Positions 1 through 6,593 of a stretch of DNA of 12,713 nucleotides are shown here, one piece after another. Source of the DNA: Chloroflexota bacterium (lineage in GTDB: Bacteria > Chloroflexota > Ktedonobacteria > Ktedonobacterales > JACDGC01). The translations under genes and the position numbers were made by a program. Location of the stretch: positions 1 to 12,713 of the forward strand of contig JAKAOI010000021.1 in the NCBI GenBank assembly GCA_021812265.1, given 5' to 3'. The notes beneath the pieces were generated by a model. It saw nothing but the letters and a program-made list of their open reading frames with translations, did no database searches and had not been told where the DNA came from. Within the stretch, counting starts at the first letter, position 1. Each line of letters starts with the position of its first letter.

Positions 1-101
1 AACTGATTTTTGCGTCATGCAAAATGCAGCGAAACGCCGATTTACCGACATTGCAGCATTATTTTAAAAACAAAAATCTCTGCCAATATTATTATACAAA
101 T

Positions 102-121
102 TTTGCCGCGCTGCGGCCAAA
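102..121. other. GC-rich bulged hairpin in the leftmost intergenic stretch
   Basis: TTTG+CCGC pairs with GCGG+C+CAAA (one bulged C, GCT loop). It lies between the window edge and the permease promoter. No U-tract follows on the + strand, so it is only a weak candidate for the terminator of a gene lying to the left. Positions 1-179 otherwise hold nothing I can support as a gene. Confidence 0.2.
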
Positions 122-179
122 TCAGTTATATCCTTATATATTCAGCCTTACAACATACAAAAATTGCGCAACATTCACA

Positions 180-211
180 CGCTTGTAGAAACAAGCGAAA
201 CATTTTATAAT
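180..211 (+). promoter_or_regulatory. Sigma70-type promoter with an overlapping palindromic operator candidate, upstream of the permease
   Basis: TTGTAG (183-188) and a perfect TATAAT (206-211) are separated by exactly 17 bp, 30 bp ahead of the permease ATG. The -35 box sits inside a perfect 7-bp inverted repeat, CGCTTGT (180-186) and ACAAGCG (191-197), with a 4-bp centre. Because it lies upstream of the predicted transcript start, it looks like a protein-binding palindrome rather than an RNA hairpin. The promoter is seen in the sequence; the operator role is inference. Confidence 0.55.
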
Positions 212-241
212 TTGTGATAACCAAAGAAACGGAAATATATC

Positions 242-1816
242 ATGATCCAATACATCATTCGCAGATTATTATATGGCGCGGCAGTTTTTCTTATTTTAAC
301 TTATTTGGTTTGGCTGTTTCTCACTCATGAAGGTGTTCAATCAATCGGCCATTTAGGGATAGCGGCGCTTATTCCGCAGCGGTATATTCAATTTCTCACT
401 CATATCATCCACGGTAATTTTGGTTATTCGATACGAGATGAAACCCCCGTGCTGCAAGCTATTCTTAACCGAACTCCTGTTACGCTTATGCTATTAATTC
501 CGGCGTTTCTCATTCAAGAGTTATTGGCGATATTTTTAGGAGTACTATCTGCCACACATTATGGCAAATTTTTAGATCGGCTGATCACATCAACGGTTTT
601 TATTCTGTCATCGCTGCCGGGGTTTTGGTTTGCTATTGTTTTCATTACAATATTCAGTGTTAATATCCAACTATTTCCTTTTGATGGGTTAAATAATTTA
701 CGGCTATCCGGAACCATCTACGGCTCCCCTGAATATTGGCAATATTTTCATACTCACATGTTCCAGGCGATTACAGATATTATCAGCCACCTGCTGCTGC
801 CAATTATCATTATTGTGCTGACAAATATCACGTATGACAGTCAGCTAACCCGCACAGCTATGCTGCGTGTATTGAAAGAAGATTATATCCGCGCCGCAAA
901 GGCGCACGGCATACCAAACTTCCGCATCATTTTTGGGCACGCGCTGCGAAACGCCATACTGCCGGCGCTTACCAATATCGGCGTTGAGCTGCCTCGAATG
1001 GTGTTTAACATTGCAATTATTGAATTTTTATTTAACATCCCCGGATTAGGCGCATTTTTTATCAGCGCTGTATACACCCCGCCTTCAGCGCTCGGCTCGG
1101 GAGATTACCATGCGCCTGTCGATTATTCTGTTATTTCAGCGTATTTTATTATTTTAGGCGCAATCACTATCTTCTTTGTTATTTTGCTGGATCTGCTGTT
1201 TGCCATCATCGATCCGCGAATTCGCGGCGAATCTTCCTCATCGGGGAAAATCTCCATCGAAGGGCAGCGGCGCGGAAGGTTGGAGCCGAAACCGATAGCG
1301 CATATCAGCAAAATAGCAATATACCCGTCTCAGCTATTCGTTACGGCAATTACCGGCGGCGTTGCATTGCTGATTCTATTTGCGCAAATACAAGCCAAGC
1401 AAATAGCGCCGCCAAATAGCGTTAATGGATCATGGGTCGGTACAATCCATGCTACACAACAATATGGCGCCACAAATTTCCCGGCGTATCTGCAATTAAC
1501 CTTAAACGGACAAACCATCTCCGGTAAGCTCTATCTTTGTGTTCCCGGTTCAGCCAACCTTACTTTGACCGCCAGTCAATCAACCGATATTGCGCTGAAT
1601 CTTCATTTATATTTCAGCAACAGCAACAATTCCGACATATTAACATTTGACGGGCTGGCGCCAACCACCCAAAACAAGACCTTAACTCTTTCGGGAATGG
1701 TTCAGGGCGCTTTCATGTTTAATCCGTTAAGTTACAATCCAGCTGATTTTACAGCGAAGCCCGGCGCGCAAAGTGAATTTACCGCTGCCTGCAAAGCCGC
1801 CGGAATATCCGGGTAA
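242..1816 (+). CDS. DppB/OppB-type ABC transporter permease with C-terminal membrane-anchored extracytoplasmic domain
   Basis: Inner-membrane permease subunit of a peptide/nickel-type ABC importer. Residues 1 to about 335 show the DppB layout: a basic N-terminus with RRLLYG and the first membrane helix, the family segment GNFGYSIRDETPV, further helices, the cytoplasmic EAA coupling loop at about 212-245 (EDYIRAAKAHGI then LRNAILPALTNIG), and the usual C-terminal ending AIIDPRIRG. Family members normally stop there at about 310-340 residues. This protein has 524. A basic, Ser-rich linker (about 336-360) is followed by a seventh hydrophobic helix (about 365-383) and about 135 residues rich in alternating hydrophobic/polar strands (for example YLQLTLNGQTISGKLY), expected outside the cell by the positive-inside rule. 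No DppC, ATPase or binding-protein gene lies beside it; the next gene is convergent. The ATG has a modest GGAA ribosome site. Substrate is unknown. Confidence is high for the permease and low for the role of the tail. Confidence 0.88.
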   Translation: MIQYIIRRLLYGAAVFLILTYLVWLFLTHEGVQSIGHLGIAALIPQRYIQFLTHIIHGNFGYSIRDETPVLQAILNRTPVTLMLLIPAFLIQELLAIFLGVLSATHYGKFLDRLITSTVFILSSLPGFWFAIVFITIFSVNIQLFPFDGLNNLRLSGTIYGSPEYWQYFHTHMFQAITDIISHLLLPIIIIVLTNITYDSQLTRTAMLRVLKEDYIRAAKAHGIPNFRIIFGHALRNAILPALTNIGVELPRMVFNIAIIEFLFNIPGLGAFFISAVYTPPSALGSGDYHAPVDYSVISAYFIILGAITIFFVILLDLLFAIIDPRIRGESSSSGKISIEGQRRGRLEPKPIAHISKIAIYPSQLFVTAITGGVALLILFAQIQAKQIAPPNSVNGSWVGTIHATQQYGATNFPAYLQLTLNGQTISGKLYLCVPGSANLTLTASQSTDIALNLHLYFSNSNNSDILTFDGLAPTTQNKTLTLSGMVQGAFMFNPLSYNPADFTAKPGAQSEFTAACKAAGISG

Positions 1817-1848
1817 ATACAACAGCGCATATTTAGGTTCACCTTTTT

Positions 1849-2580
1849 TTACACCTGCTGGTTTTCTTGCGGAGCCGTGGAATTTTCAATCACAGATGTA
1901 TCAATATGAGAAGGCAGACTCGCCGAATATTTCGGCATAAAATGGAGAACCCAATCTCGTGAGTTCCGACTGATTTTTTGAAACACACTTTCAGGCTTGC
2001 CTTGAGGAAGCATACGCAGTGAATGATCTATCTTCAAATCTCGCAGCCATTCCTGCGTAAAGTCTAAAAAGCGTGTTTGCTCTCGAACCAGCAGCAACAT
2101 AGGGGCGGCAATTCGCGGCAAATATTGCTTTACTAAATCCAGCCGGCCATCAATCGAAATAATGGCCTGAACCGTATTTTGCAGCTTTACCGCAGCAATA
2201 ACACAAGCGGCGGCGGCGGTGTCGTGCGCGAAATAAAACACCGGCAAGTTTTGTGTTCGAGGATGATCGCTCAGCCATTGAGTAATATCTTGCAGCCGCT
2301 GAGCGCCTAACTGAATATTAAAGCGCAAAAAACCGCTTTTTTTATCCGATTCCATTTCCTGCGTCGTATAAAGCGGAATAGTTAACAAAGCTATTTGGCG
2401 CTGTTCGAGCGACAACCGAAGCCCGGCGCTCATTTTTTGAATCAAATCGGGGCACGCAATATAGGGAAAAATAACAACACCCACTGGCTTTGCAGGCATT
2501 TTCAACACACCTTGCAATTCAATCTGGCTGTTTTTTACCGCAATTGTAACGGCAGATTTCGCATCAGTCACCATTGACAT
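1849..2580 (-). CDS. Alpha/beta-hydrolase-fold protein with degenerate active site (probable pseudoenzyme)
   Basis: A 243-residue cytosolic protein resembling the small alpha/beta hydrolases often annotated as dienelactone-hydrolase-like or phosphoribosyltransferase-associated. Shared landmarks are an N-terminal GVLKMP and GVVIFP strand, RFNIQLGAQRLQDITQWL (family pattern RFDI..LA.RL), the elbow region VFYFAHDTAAAA, DGRLDL (family GGRPDL) and PMLLLV. From memory of the family, the nucleophile elbow is GASTGAAAA with a catalytic Ser; here it is AHDTAAAA, with Asp120 at the Ser position. The acid loop (GGLD) is REQT at 166-169, and the His of ATHLF is replaced in KPESVF at 195-200. All three catalytic positions therefore look lost. 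I chose ATG at 2580 because AGGA lies 9-10 bp upstream; a GTG at 2595 would add five residues but overlaps that ribosome site. It converges on the permease with 32 bp between stops. Function is unknown. Confidence 0.75.
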   Translation of the reverse strand: MSMVTDAKSAVTIAVKNSQIELQGVLKMPAKPVGVVIFPYIACPDLIQKMSAGLRLSLEQRQIALLTIPLYTTQEMESDKKSGFLRFNIQLGAQRLQDITQWLSDHPRTQNLPVFYFAHDTAAAACVIAAVKLQNTVQAIISIDGRLDLVKQYLPRIAAPMLLLVREQTRFLDFTQEWLRDLKIDHSLRMLPQGKPESVFQKISRNSRDWVLHFMPKYSASLPSHIDTSVIENSTAPQENQQV

Positions 2581-2687
2581 ATCGCACTTCCTCACTTGCG
2601 GCGTGTAATCAGCAGCGCCGCAGAAAAAATCGCTTTCTGCCTTAATGAGCCGGCAGTTTACCTTACCTCACTGTAAGATATAAACAA

Positions 2688-2722
2688 GCGCAACAACACA
2701 CTGTCTCAGAGTTGTTTTGCGC
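2688..2722. other. Bulged inverted repeat upstream of the hydrolase-like gene
   Basis: GCGCAACAAC (2688-2697) pairs with GTTG-TT-TTGCGC (2711-2722): ten pairs with a two-base bulge around a 13-nt loop. No T-run follows on either strand, so it is unlikely to be an intrinsic terminator. It lies about 110 bp upstream of the minus-strand gene at 2580 and could be an operator or a leader structure. Role unknown. Confidence 0.3.
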
Positions 2723-3349
2723 GGCGGCGCAGACAAAACGCCAAGCAAATGCGCCGATATTCCTAAAAATCTTGCTTGAATGTAATTTATATAGAATAAA
2801 TGCTATCAGTGTTATAAAAACATGATAAAAAACTTATCCTGCTCCCAACCACCACTCGTTAACCCTTCACTTGTTATTGTAACACAAAGGTATTTTTAAG
2901 ATATATAAATAGACATATCAGTCATATTTTTCACTTTCCATTAGACTGCTTGCTTGAAAAATATAGCAGTATTGCAGATATGTCACATACATATGCCCGT
3001 TTGCATAAAATCTGCGCCATTTGCCCATATATTGGCGCCTGTTATGCTGATTGCTTCACTATGAAAACGCTTGGAGTGAGTGAGTATACTGGTATTGGCT
3101 TACCTGTAAGTTCGCGCAAACAAAAAATTTGCGCAATAACGCAAACAAACCTGTCTATGGAAGGATTGCTCCATTCAGGTTTATACATTTCAATGTGCAT
3201 TTCAAAAGGAATTGCTTTTCCGTTCTCATACTTTGAGAACCCAAAATGAGCTAAAGCGCTCGTTTCACACTGTTTAGGAGGAAAACTGCTTCACCTGTTA
3301 ACACATTTATGCTTATGCCGCACATGCAGCGCTATTCGGTAACATTCGC

Positions 3350-3393
3350 CTGCTGCAGTTGCGCTTATCCATATATCGCATTTGAAGCAGCAG
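3350..3393 (+). promoter_or_regulatory. Two-tier stem-loop just upstream of the KGG-repeat start codon
   Basis: CTGCTGC (3350-3356) pairs with GCAGCAG (3387-3393), enclosing an inner TGCG (3360-3363) / CGCA (3377-3380) pair. The outer stem ends nine bases before the ATG at 3403, which has no recognisable Shine-Dalgarno sequence. If transcribed, it would occupy the ribosome-binding region and could modulate translation. The pairing is seen; the regulatory role is inference. Confidence 0.3.
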
Positions 3394-3402
3394 TGAAAAT
3401 TT

Positions 3403-3858
3403 ATGGACACCAATGTTACCCATGATAATGACGCTGAAATCGAGGATTCTTTTACACCAAAAGAAACAACTGTTCGCGAAGCCGGCCGAAGAGGCGGCTT
3501 AAAGGTGAAAGAAAAATATGGCCAAGATTTTTATATAAAAATCGGCAAAATGGGAGGAAGAATTATCGCCGACTCCCGCGGATCAGATTATTATTCTGAT
3601 ATCGGCAAAAAAGGCGGCAGTGTCGTGCGCGAAAAACATGGTAACGCCTTCTTTTCCAGCATCGGCAAAAAAGGCGGAGAAGAAGTAAAACGCCGAAATG
3701 AACCGGATTATTATTCAAAAATCGGCAAAAAAGGCGGGCTGGCCCCCAGAAGATCTAAAAATAACCTGCGCATGCCCGACGCGCAAGAAATCGGCGCTCA
3801 AGCGGCGCGCGATATCTTGGAAAATATCATCGCAGATGTAAACCCCGACGGTAAATAA
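3403..3858 (+). CDS. KGG-repeat (con-10/YciG-like) stress-type protein
   Basis: A 151-residue, very hydrophilic protein with five GG-centred repeats at exactly 20-residue spacing: AGRRGG (27-32), IGKMGG (47-52), then IGKKGG at 67, 87 and 107. An aromatic pair (FY, YY, FF, YY) ends each unit. This is the KGG motif of fungal con-10, enterobacterial YciG and Bacillus GsiB-like general-stress proteins, which are mostly disordered. Copies in a single protein usually number one to a few. An acidic head (1-22) precedes the repeats, and the tail (about 115-151, QEIGAQAARDILENII) looks helical. No signal peptide or membrane segment is visible. It starts with ATG but has no clear ribosome site; a stem-loop sits just upstream. 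By analogy it may act in stress or desiccation tolerance or in nucleic-acid association, but its biochemical function is not established. It is separated from the response regulator by a hairpin, so probably monocistronic. Confidence 0.85.
   Translation: MDTNVTHDNDAEIEDSFTPKETTVREAGRRGGLKVKEKYGQDFYIKIGKMGGRIIADSRGSDYYSDIGKKGGSVVREKHGNAFFSSIGKKGGEEVKRRNEPDYYSKIGKKGGLAPRRSKNNLRMPDAQEIGAQAARDILENIIADVNPDGK
3481..3738 (+). repeat. 60-bp tandem repeats encoding the KGG units
   Basis: ATCGGCAAAA recurs at 3541, 3601, 3661 and 3721, an exact 60-bp period. A diverged first unit begins GCCGGCCGAAGAGG at 3481. The GG codons stay in register while the rest of each unit has drifted, suggesting old in-frame duplications. 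Such arrays can gain or lose units by slippage or recombination. Confidence 0.8.
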
Positions 3859-3927
3859 CGCGCATTGCTACAATTTGGCCGGTTTCCAATATATCCGCCA
3901 ATCTTTCAGGCTTTTGCGCAATAAACA

Positions 3928-3959
3928 GTGTGCGGGGACGGCTCTATTTCCCCGTACAC
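3928..3959 (+). terminator. Strong hairpin downstream of the KGG-repeat gene, possible terminator
   Basis: An 11-bp stem, GTGTGCGGGGA (3928-3938) with TCCCCGTACAC (3949-3959), has one G-T wobble and a 10-nt loop. It lies 70 bp after the KGG stop codon. The downstream tract (GTTGTTCGCCTT) is only moderately T-rich, so intrinsic termination is plausible but not textbook. It could also protect the 3' end of the mRNA. Confidence 0.45.
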
Positions 3960-3969
3960 GTTGTTCGCC

Positions 3970-3999
3970 TTGTATAGGTATGCCCAAAAGTGATATATA
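3970..3999 (+). promoter_or_regulatory. Candidate promoter for the response regulator
   Basis: TTGTAT (3970-3975) and TATATA (3994-3999) are 18 bp apart and placed after the preceding hairpin, giving a leader of about 50 nt. The -10 region is an alternating TA run, so the exact register is uncertain. Confidence 0.4.
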
Positions 4000-4060
4000 T
4001 TAAACGTTACGGCCTGCGCCGGCAATACTTGGCTACATAAAAGGAAATTTGCGCAAAAGC

Positions 4061-4798
4061 ATGCAAAACGAAACCGCCGATAGTATTCCCCAAGGAATAA
4101 CCGTATTAATTGTTGATGATGAGCCGCGGCTGCGTGATATTGTTAAAATGAACCTCGAACTGGAAAAATACCGCACTGTCGAAGCCGGATCCGGCTATGA
4201 AGCGCTGGAAAAATTACGCGACGAATTGCCCGATATCATCATTTTAGATGTAATGATGCCCGAAATGGACGGCTATACCGCCCTGAGGCATATTCGCGAA
4301 ATCTCCACAGCCCCTGTTATTATGCTGAGTGTACGCGACGATGAACGCGACCGCATACATGGACTGAACCTTGGCGCAGATGACTATATCTCTAAACCAT
4401 TCAGCGCCCCAGAACTTATATCCCGCATAAAAGCCGTGCTGCGCCGCACCTACCTGCCGGCTCCCAAACGCAGAACAAATGTAACAATCGACGCCAATTT
4501 ATCTATTGATTTCGATCGGCGAAAAGCCATTGTGCGCGGAAAAACAGTAGCGCTGCGGCCGACAGAAAGCCGCCTGCTGTACCATTTGGTAAACAACGCC
4601 GGCAAACTGATGTCTCATGAAACACTGCTCATGAAAGTTTGGGGCCGAGAATACCGCGAAGAAGACCATTACCTGCGCCTCTATATAAAATATCTGCGGG
4701 AAAAATTAGAGGCAGACCCGGCGTCTCCAAAATACATTCTTACCGAACACGGTATGGGATATACTTTTGCCGAATTTGAACACGCGCCAACGGAATAG
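4061..4798 (+). CDS. OmpR/PhoB-family DNA-binding response regulator (orphan)
   Basis: Cytosolic two-component transcription factor of 245 residues. The receiver domain (about 13-130) has the acidic pair Asp19/Asp20, phospho-acceptor Asp63 in [12 protein letters not shown], Ser90 at the Thr/Ser switch position and Lys112 in the conserved KPF. The winged-helix output domain (about 145-240) shows [13 protein letters not shown], the recognition-helix region [18 protein letters not shown] and the wing [12 protein letters not shown], all typical of PhoB/KdpE-type proteins. No histidine kinase is adjacent, so its signal is unknown. ATG at 4061 is preferred as the usual codon, but AAGGAAA at 4041-4047 is too far from it (about 15 nt) and close to a TTG at 4049, which would add four residues; the start is undecided. 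The 3' end forms one arm of a terminator shared with the convergent menG gene. Confidence 0.92.
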   Translation: MQNETADSIPQGITVLIVDDEPRLRDIVKMNLELEKYRTVEAGSGYEALEKLRDELPDIIILDVMMPEMDGYTALRHIREISTAPVIMLSVRDDERDRIHGLNLGADDYISKPFSAPELISRIKAVLRRTYLPAPKRRTNVTIDANLSIDFDRRKAIVRGKTVALRPTESRLLYHLVNNAGKLMSHETLLMKVWGREYREEDHYLRLYIKYLREKLEADPASPKYILTEHGMGYTFAEFEHAPTE

Positions 4799-4826
4799 CT
4801 CCTCAAATTTGCCGCTATTCCGTTTT
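4789..4826 (+). terminator. Intrinsic terminator formed from the 3' ends of two convergent genes
   Basis: AACGGAATAG (4789-4798) pairs perfectly with CTATTCCGTT (4815-4824) over ten base pairs around a 16-nt loop, and TTTT runs through 4823-4826. The left arm is the last codons and stop of the response regulator; the right arm is the complement of the last codons and stop of the methyltransferase. It should act for + strand transcripts. The minus-strand product lacks a T-tract. Confidence 0.7.
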
Positions 4827-5576
4827 AGTCTGCGGCTTTTCTCCAACATGCACTGCCACCACACCAAACGTGCGATAGTAATAGCGCACATTCACAAATC
4901 CGGCGCTCTCCATCATCTGCTTCAATTTGGGCGCATTGGGAAACACCGCCAACGATTGATGCAAATAATTATATGACTCAAACGATTTGCCGACTAATTT
5001 ACCAACCACCGGAATAAGCCTATCAAAATAAAGATGAAACAATCCCGCAAGTATGGGACTGGGGGGATGCGTTATCTCCAAACAAACCATCCGCGCGCCG
5101 GGCTGCAAAACTCTAAATTGTTCGCGGATGCCGCGATCTAAATGGGTAAGATTGCGCATGACAAACGCTGAACACACACCATTAAAAGATTCATCGGCAA
5201 ATTGTAAATTTTCGCCGTCACCGATAAGCAGCTCTACATTATTTTGCAAACCCATCTTCTGTAATTTTATCCTGCCAACCTGCAACATTTCTTCGGTAAA
5301 ATCTATACCGGTTACATGCGTTTCGGCCCCGTTTTCTTTTACCACTGTTAAAGCTAAATCTGCCGTGCCTGTTCCGATATCCAATACACGGGCTGCCCCC
5401 TTCAAGGCAAGCTGCTGCGCCGTAAATTTACGCCAGCGGCGATCTAATCCACCGGTCATAACACCATTCATCAGGTCATACACGCGGGCTATCCGGCCAA
5501 ACATGTTGCGCACATAGGTTGGCTTGCCGCCGTCGCGATCAAAAAGTTTCTGTAATTCGGGAGATGAAGCGCCCAT
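4815..5576 (-). CDS. menG: Demethylmenaquinone methyltransferase (UbiE/MenG family)
   Basis: SAM-dependent C-methyltransferase catalysing the last step of menaquinone synthesis, demethylmenaquinone to menaquinone, at the membrane face. The 253-residue length fits the family (about 230-260). The N-terminal signature VRNMFGRIARVYDLMNGVMTGGLDRRWR (in two runs, 22-49) precedes SAM motif I, VLDIGTGTADLA (64-75). Then come IDFTEEML, a FRVLQPGARMVCLEI strand region and the family signature YNYLHQSLAVFPN (around 205-217). It lies 30 bp downstream of a polyprenyl diphosphate synthase on the same strand, so the two are likely an operon supplying the menaquinone tail and the final methylation. With no ubiquinone genes in view, I prefer the MenG reading. 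ATG at 5576 is preceded by AAGGA about 13 nt upstream, a long spacing. Its last codons form an arm of a shared hairpin. Confidence 0.93.
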   Translation of the reverse strand: MGASSPELQKLFDRDGGKPTYVRNMFGRIARVYDLMNGVMTGGLDRRWRKFTAQQLALKGAARVLDIGTGTADLALTVVKENGAETHVTGIDFTEEMLQVGRIKLQKMGLQNNVELLIGDGENLQFADESFNGVCSAFVMRNLTHLDRGIREQFRVLQPGARMVCLEITHPPSPILAGLFHLYFDRLIPVVGKLVGKSFESYNYLHQSLAVFPNAPKLKQMMESAGFVNVRYYYRTFGVVAVHVGEKPQTKTE

Positions 5577-5606
5577 ATCTCACATTGTATCCTTGTTCTA
5601 TCATAA

Positions 5607-6593
5607 TTACCGGCTGCGGCGTAAAACAAAATCTATCATTTGCTCAATGTCATTACGAATAGCGGAAACCGGCAGCGAATATAAAATTTGCCGCGCCTGC
5701 TCGCCATATCGTTCTGCTTCGTTCATCGCCTGTTGTGTAGCTCCGCAAGTATTTACCCACGCTATCACCTCAGCGGCCTCACCACTATATTTCAGCGGAT
5801 CTTGCAAAACCAGTTTTACCTGTTCATAGCGATCGTGTCCGGCGTGTTCCAAGGCGTATATTAACGGCAGGGTAACCATTCCTTGCAATAAATCGTTGCC
5901 GGCAGGTTTTCCAATTGAATCGGTTGTGCCTTGGTAATCCAACACATCATCAATAATCTGAAACGCAATACCCACTGCGTCGCCAAATTGCCACATACGA
6001 TGAATCTGCTCATCGCTTGCGCCGCACACCATAGCGCCGCCCTTGCAGCACGCAGCGATAAGGCAAGAAGTTTTGCCGCGAATTCTTTCAATATATCTGC
6101 CATAAGACATATCGATGTGGCGCGCGTCCAACATTTCAAGAATTGCGCCTTCCACAATTGCCGCTACGGTATCAGAAAACAGCCGGTCAACACGATTATC
6201 ATTCACATCGGCAATTAAGCCGGCGGTTTTAGCAAAATAAAAATCTCCCAGCAAAATGGCAATTTCATCGCCAAACAACGAATTTACCGTAGGAAGATTC
6301 CGCCGGGTAGACGCTTTATCAATAATATCGTCATGCACTAAAGACGCCAAATGCATCATTTCAAATCCGGCGCTCAGAGATATAAGTCTGTCACGCTGAT
6401 ATCCGAATATTTTCCCGGAAAGAAGGGTTATTGCCGTTCGCAAGCGTTTCCCTTGTGAACCCAATATATGTATAGAAGCGTCATTCAAAGCCACTAAATT
6501 TGATGACGCCCGTTCTCGAAATAACGCATCCACTGCTTCAAGATCTTGCTCTATTCCTGAAAATATGCGGGTCAGCGTTGCTGTGTCGCTCAT
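5607..6593 (-). CDS. Long-chain polyprenyl diphosphate synthase
   Basis: Trans-isoprenyl diphosphate synthase condensing isopentenyl units onto an allylic primer, probably making the menaquinone side chain. At 328 residues it has the usual length. Seen motifs are GKRLR (48-52), the first Asp-rich motif DDIID (88-92) followed by the RR at 97-98, GKTS at 173-176, the second Asp-rich motif DDVLD (215-219) and GKPAGNDL (228-235). The residues four and five before the first DDxxD are small (Ser84, Ala83), which in this family goes with long products. No HepS-like small subunit is nearby, so a homodimeric enzyme is likelier than the two-part Bacillus type. ATG at 6593 was chosen because GAGGA lies 5 nt upstream; a GTG at 6605 overlaps that site. 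First gene of an apparent operon with menG. Confidence 0.93.
   Translation of the reverse strand: MSDTATLTRIFSGIEQDLEAVDALFRERASSNLVALNDASIHILGSQGKRLRTAITLLSGKIFGYQRDRLISLSAGFEMMHLASLVHDDIIDKASTRRNLPTVNSLFGDEIAILLGDFYFAKTAGLIADVNDNRVDRLFSDTVAAIVEGAILEMLDARHIDMSYGRYIERIRGKTSCLIAACCKGGAMVCGASDEQIHRMWQFGDAVGIAFQIIDDVLDYQGTTDSIGKPAGNDLLQGMVTLPLIYALEHAGHDRYEQVKLVLQDPLKYSGEAAEVIAWVNTCGATQQAMNEAERYGEQARQILYSLPVSAIRNDIEQMIDFVLRRSR

Larger units (their letters stand above)
2581..3402. other. Long gene-poor region between the hydrolase-like gene and the KGG-repeat gene
   Basis: About 820 bp with no convincing gene. The only sizeable open frame (2950-3249, +) starts with TTG, has no ribosome site and reads as noise, although it is Cys-rich near its start. 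Visible items are the bulged hairpin at 2688-2722, two copies of CTTGCTTGAA (2771-2780 and 2949-2958), AT-rich DNA at about 2780-2940, an isolated AGGAGG at 3276-3281 with no ATG at a usable distance, and a leader structure at 3350-3393. The promoter of the divergent hydrolase-like gene must lie in the left part, but I see no clear hexamer pair. Confidence 0.5.

Noticed and set aside
10..210. Open frame on + strand at the left edge
   Set aside because: TTG start, no ribosome site, no recognisable motifs, and it runs into the permease promoter.
2950..3249. Cys-rich open frame of 99 codons (+)
   Set aside because: TTG start without Shine-Dalgarno, no family resemblance, and a composition like the surrounding non-coding DNA. 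The C-x-x-C pattern near the start is the only hint of a gene.
3276..3340. AGGAGG followed by a short frame that would start with CTG at 3286
   Set aside because: CTG is a rare start, the peptide would be only 18 residues, and nothing conserved can be seen.
5053..5517. Long antisense frame opposite menG
   Set aside because: Shadow of a well-conserved methyltransferase gene; no ribosome site and no motif.
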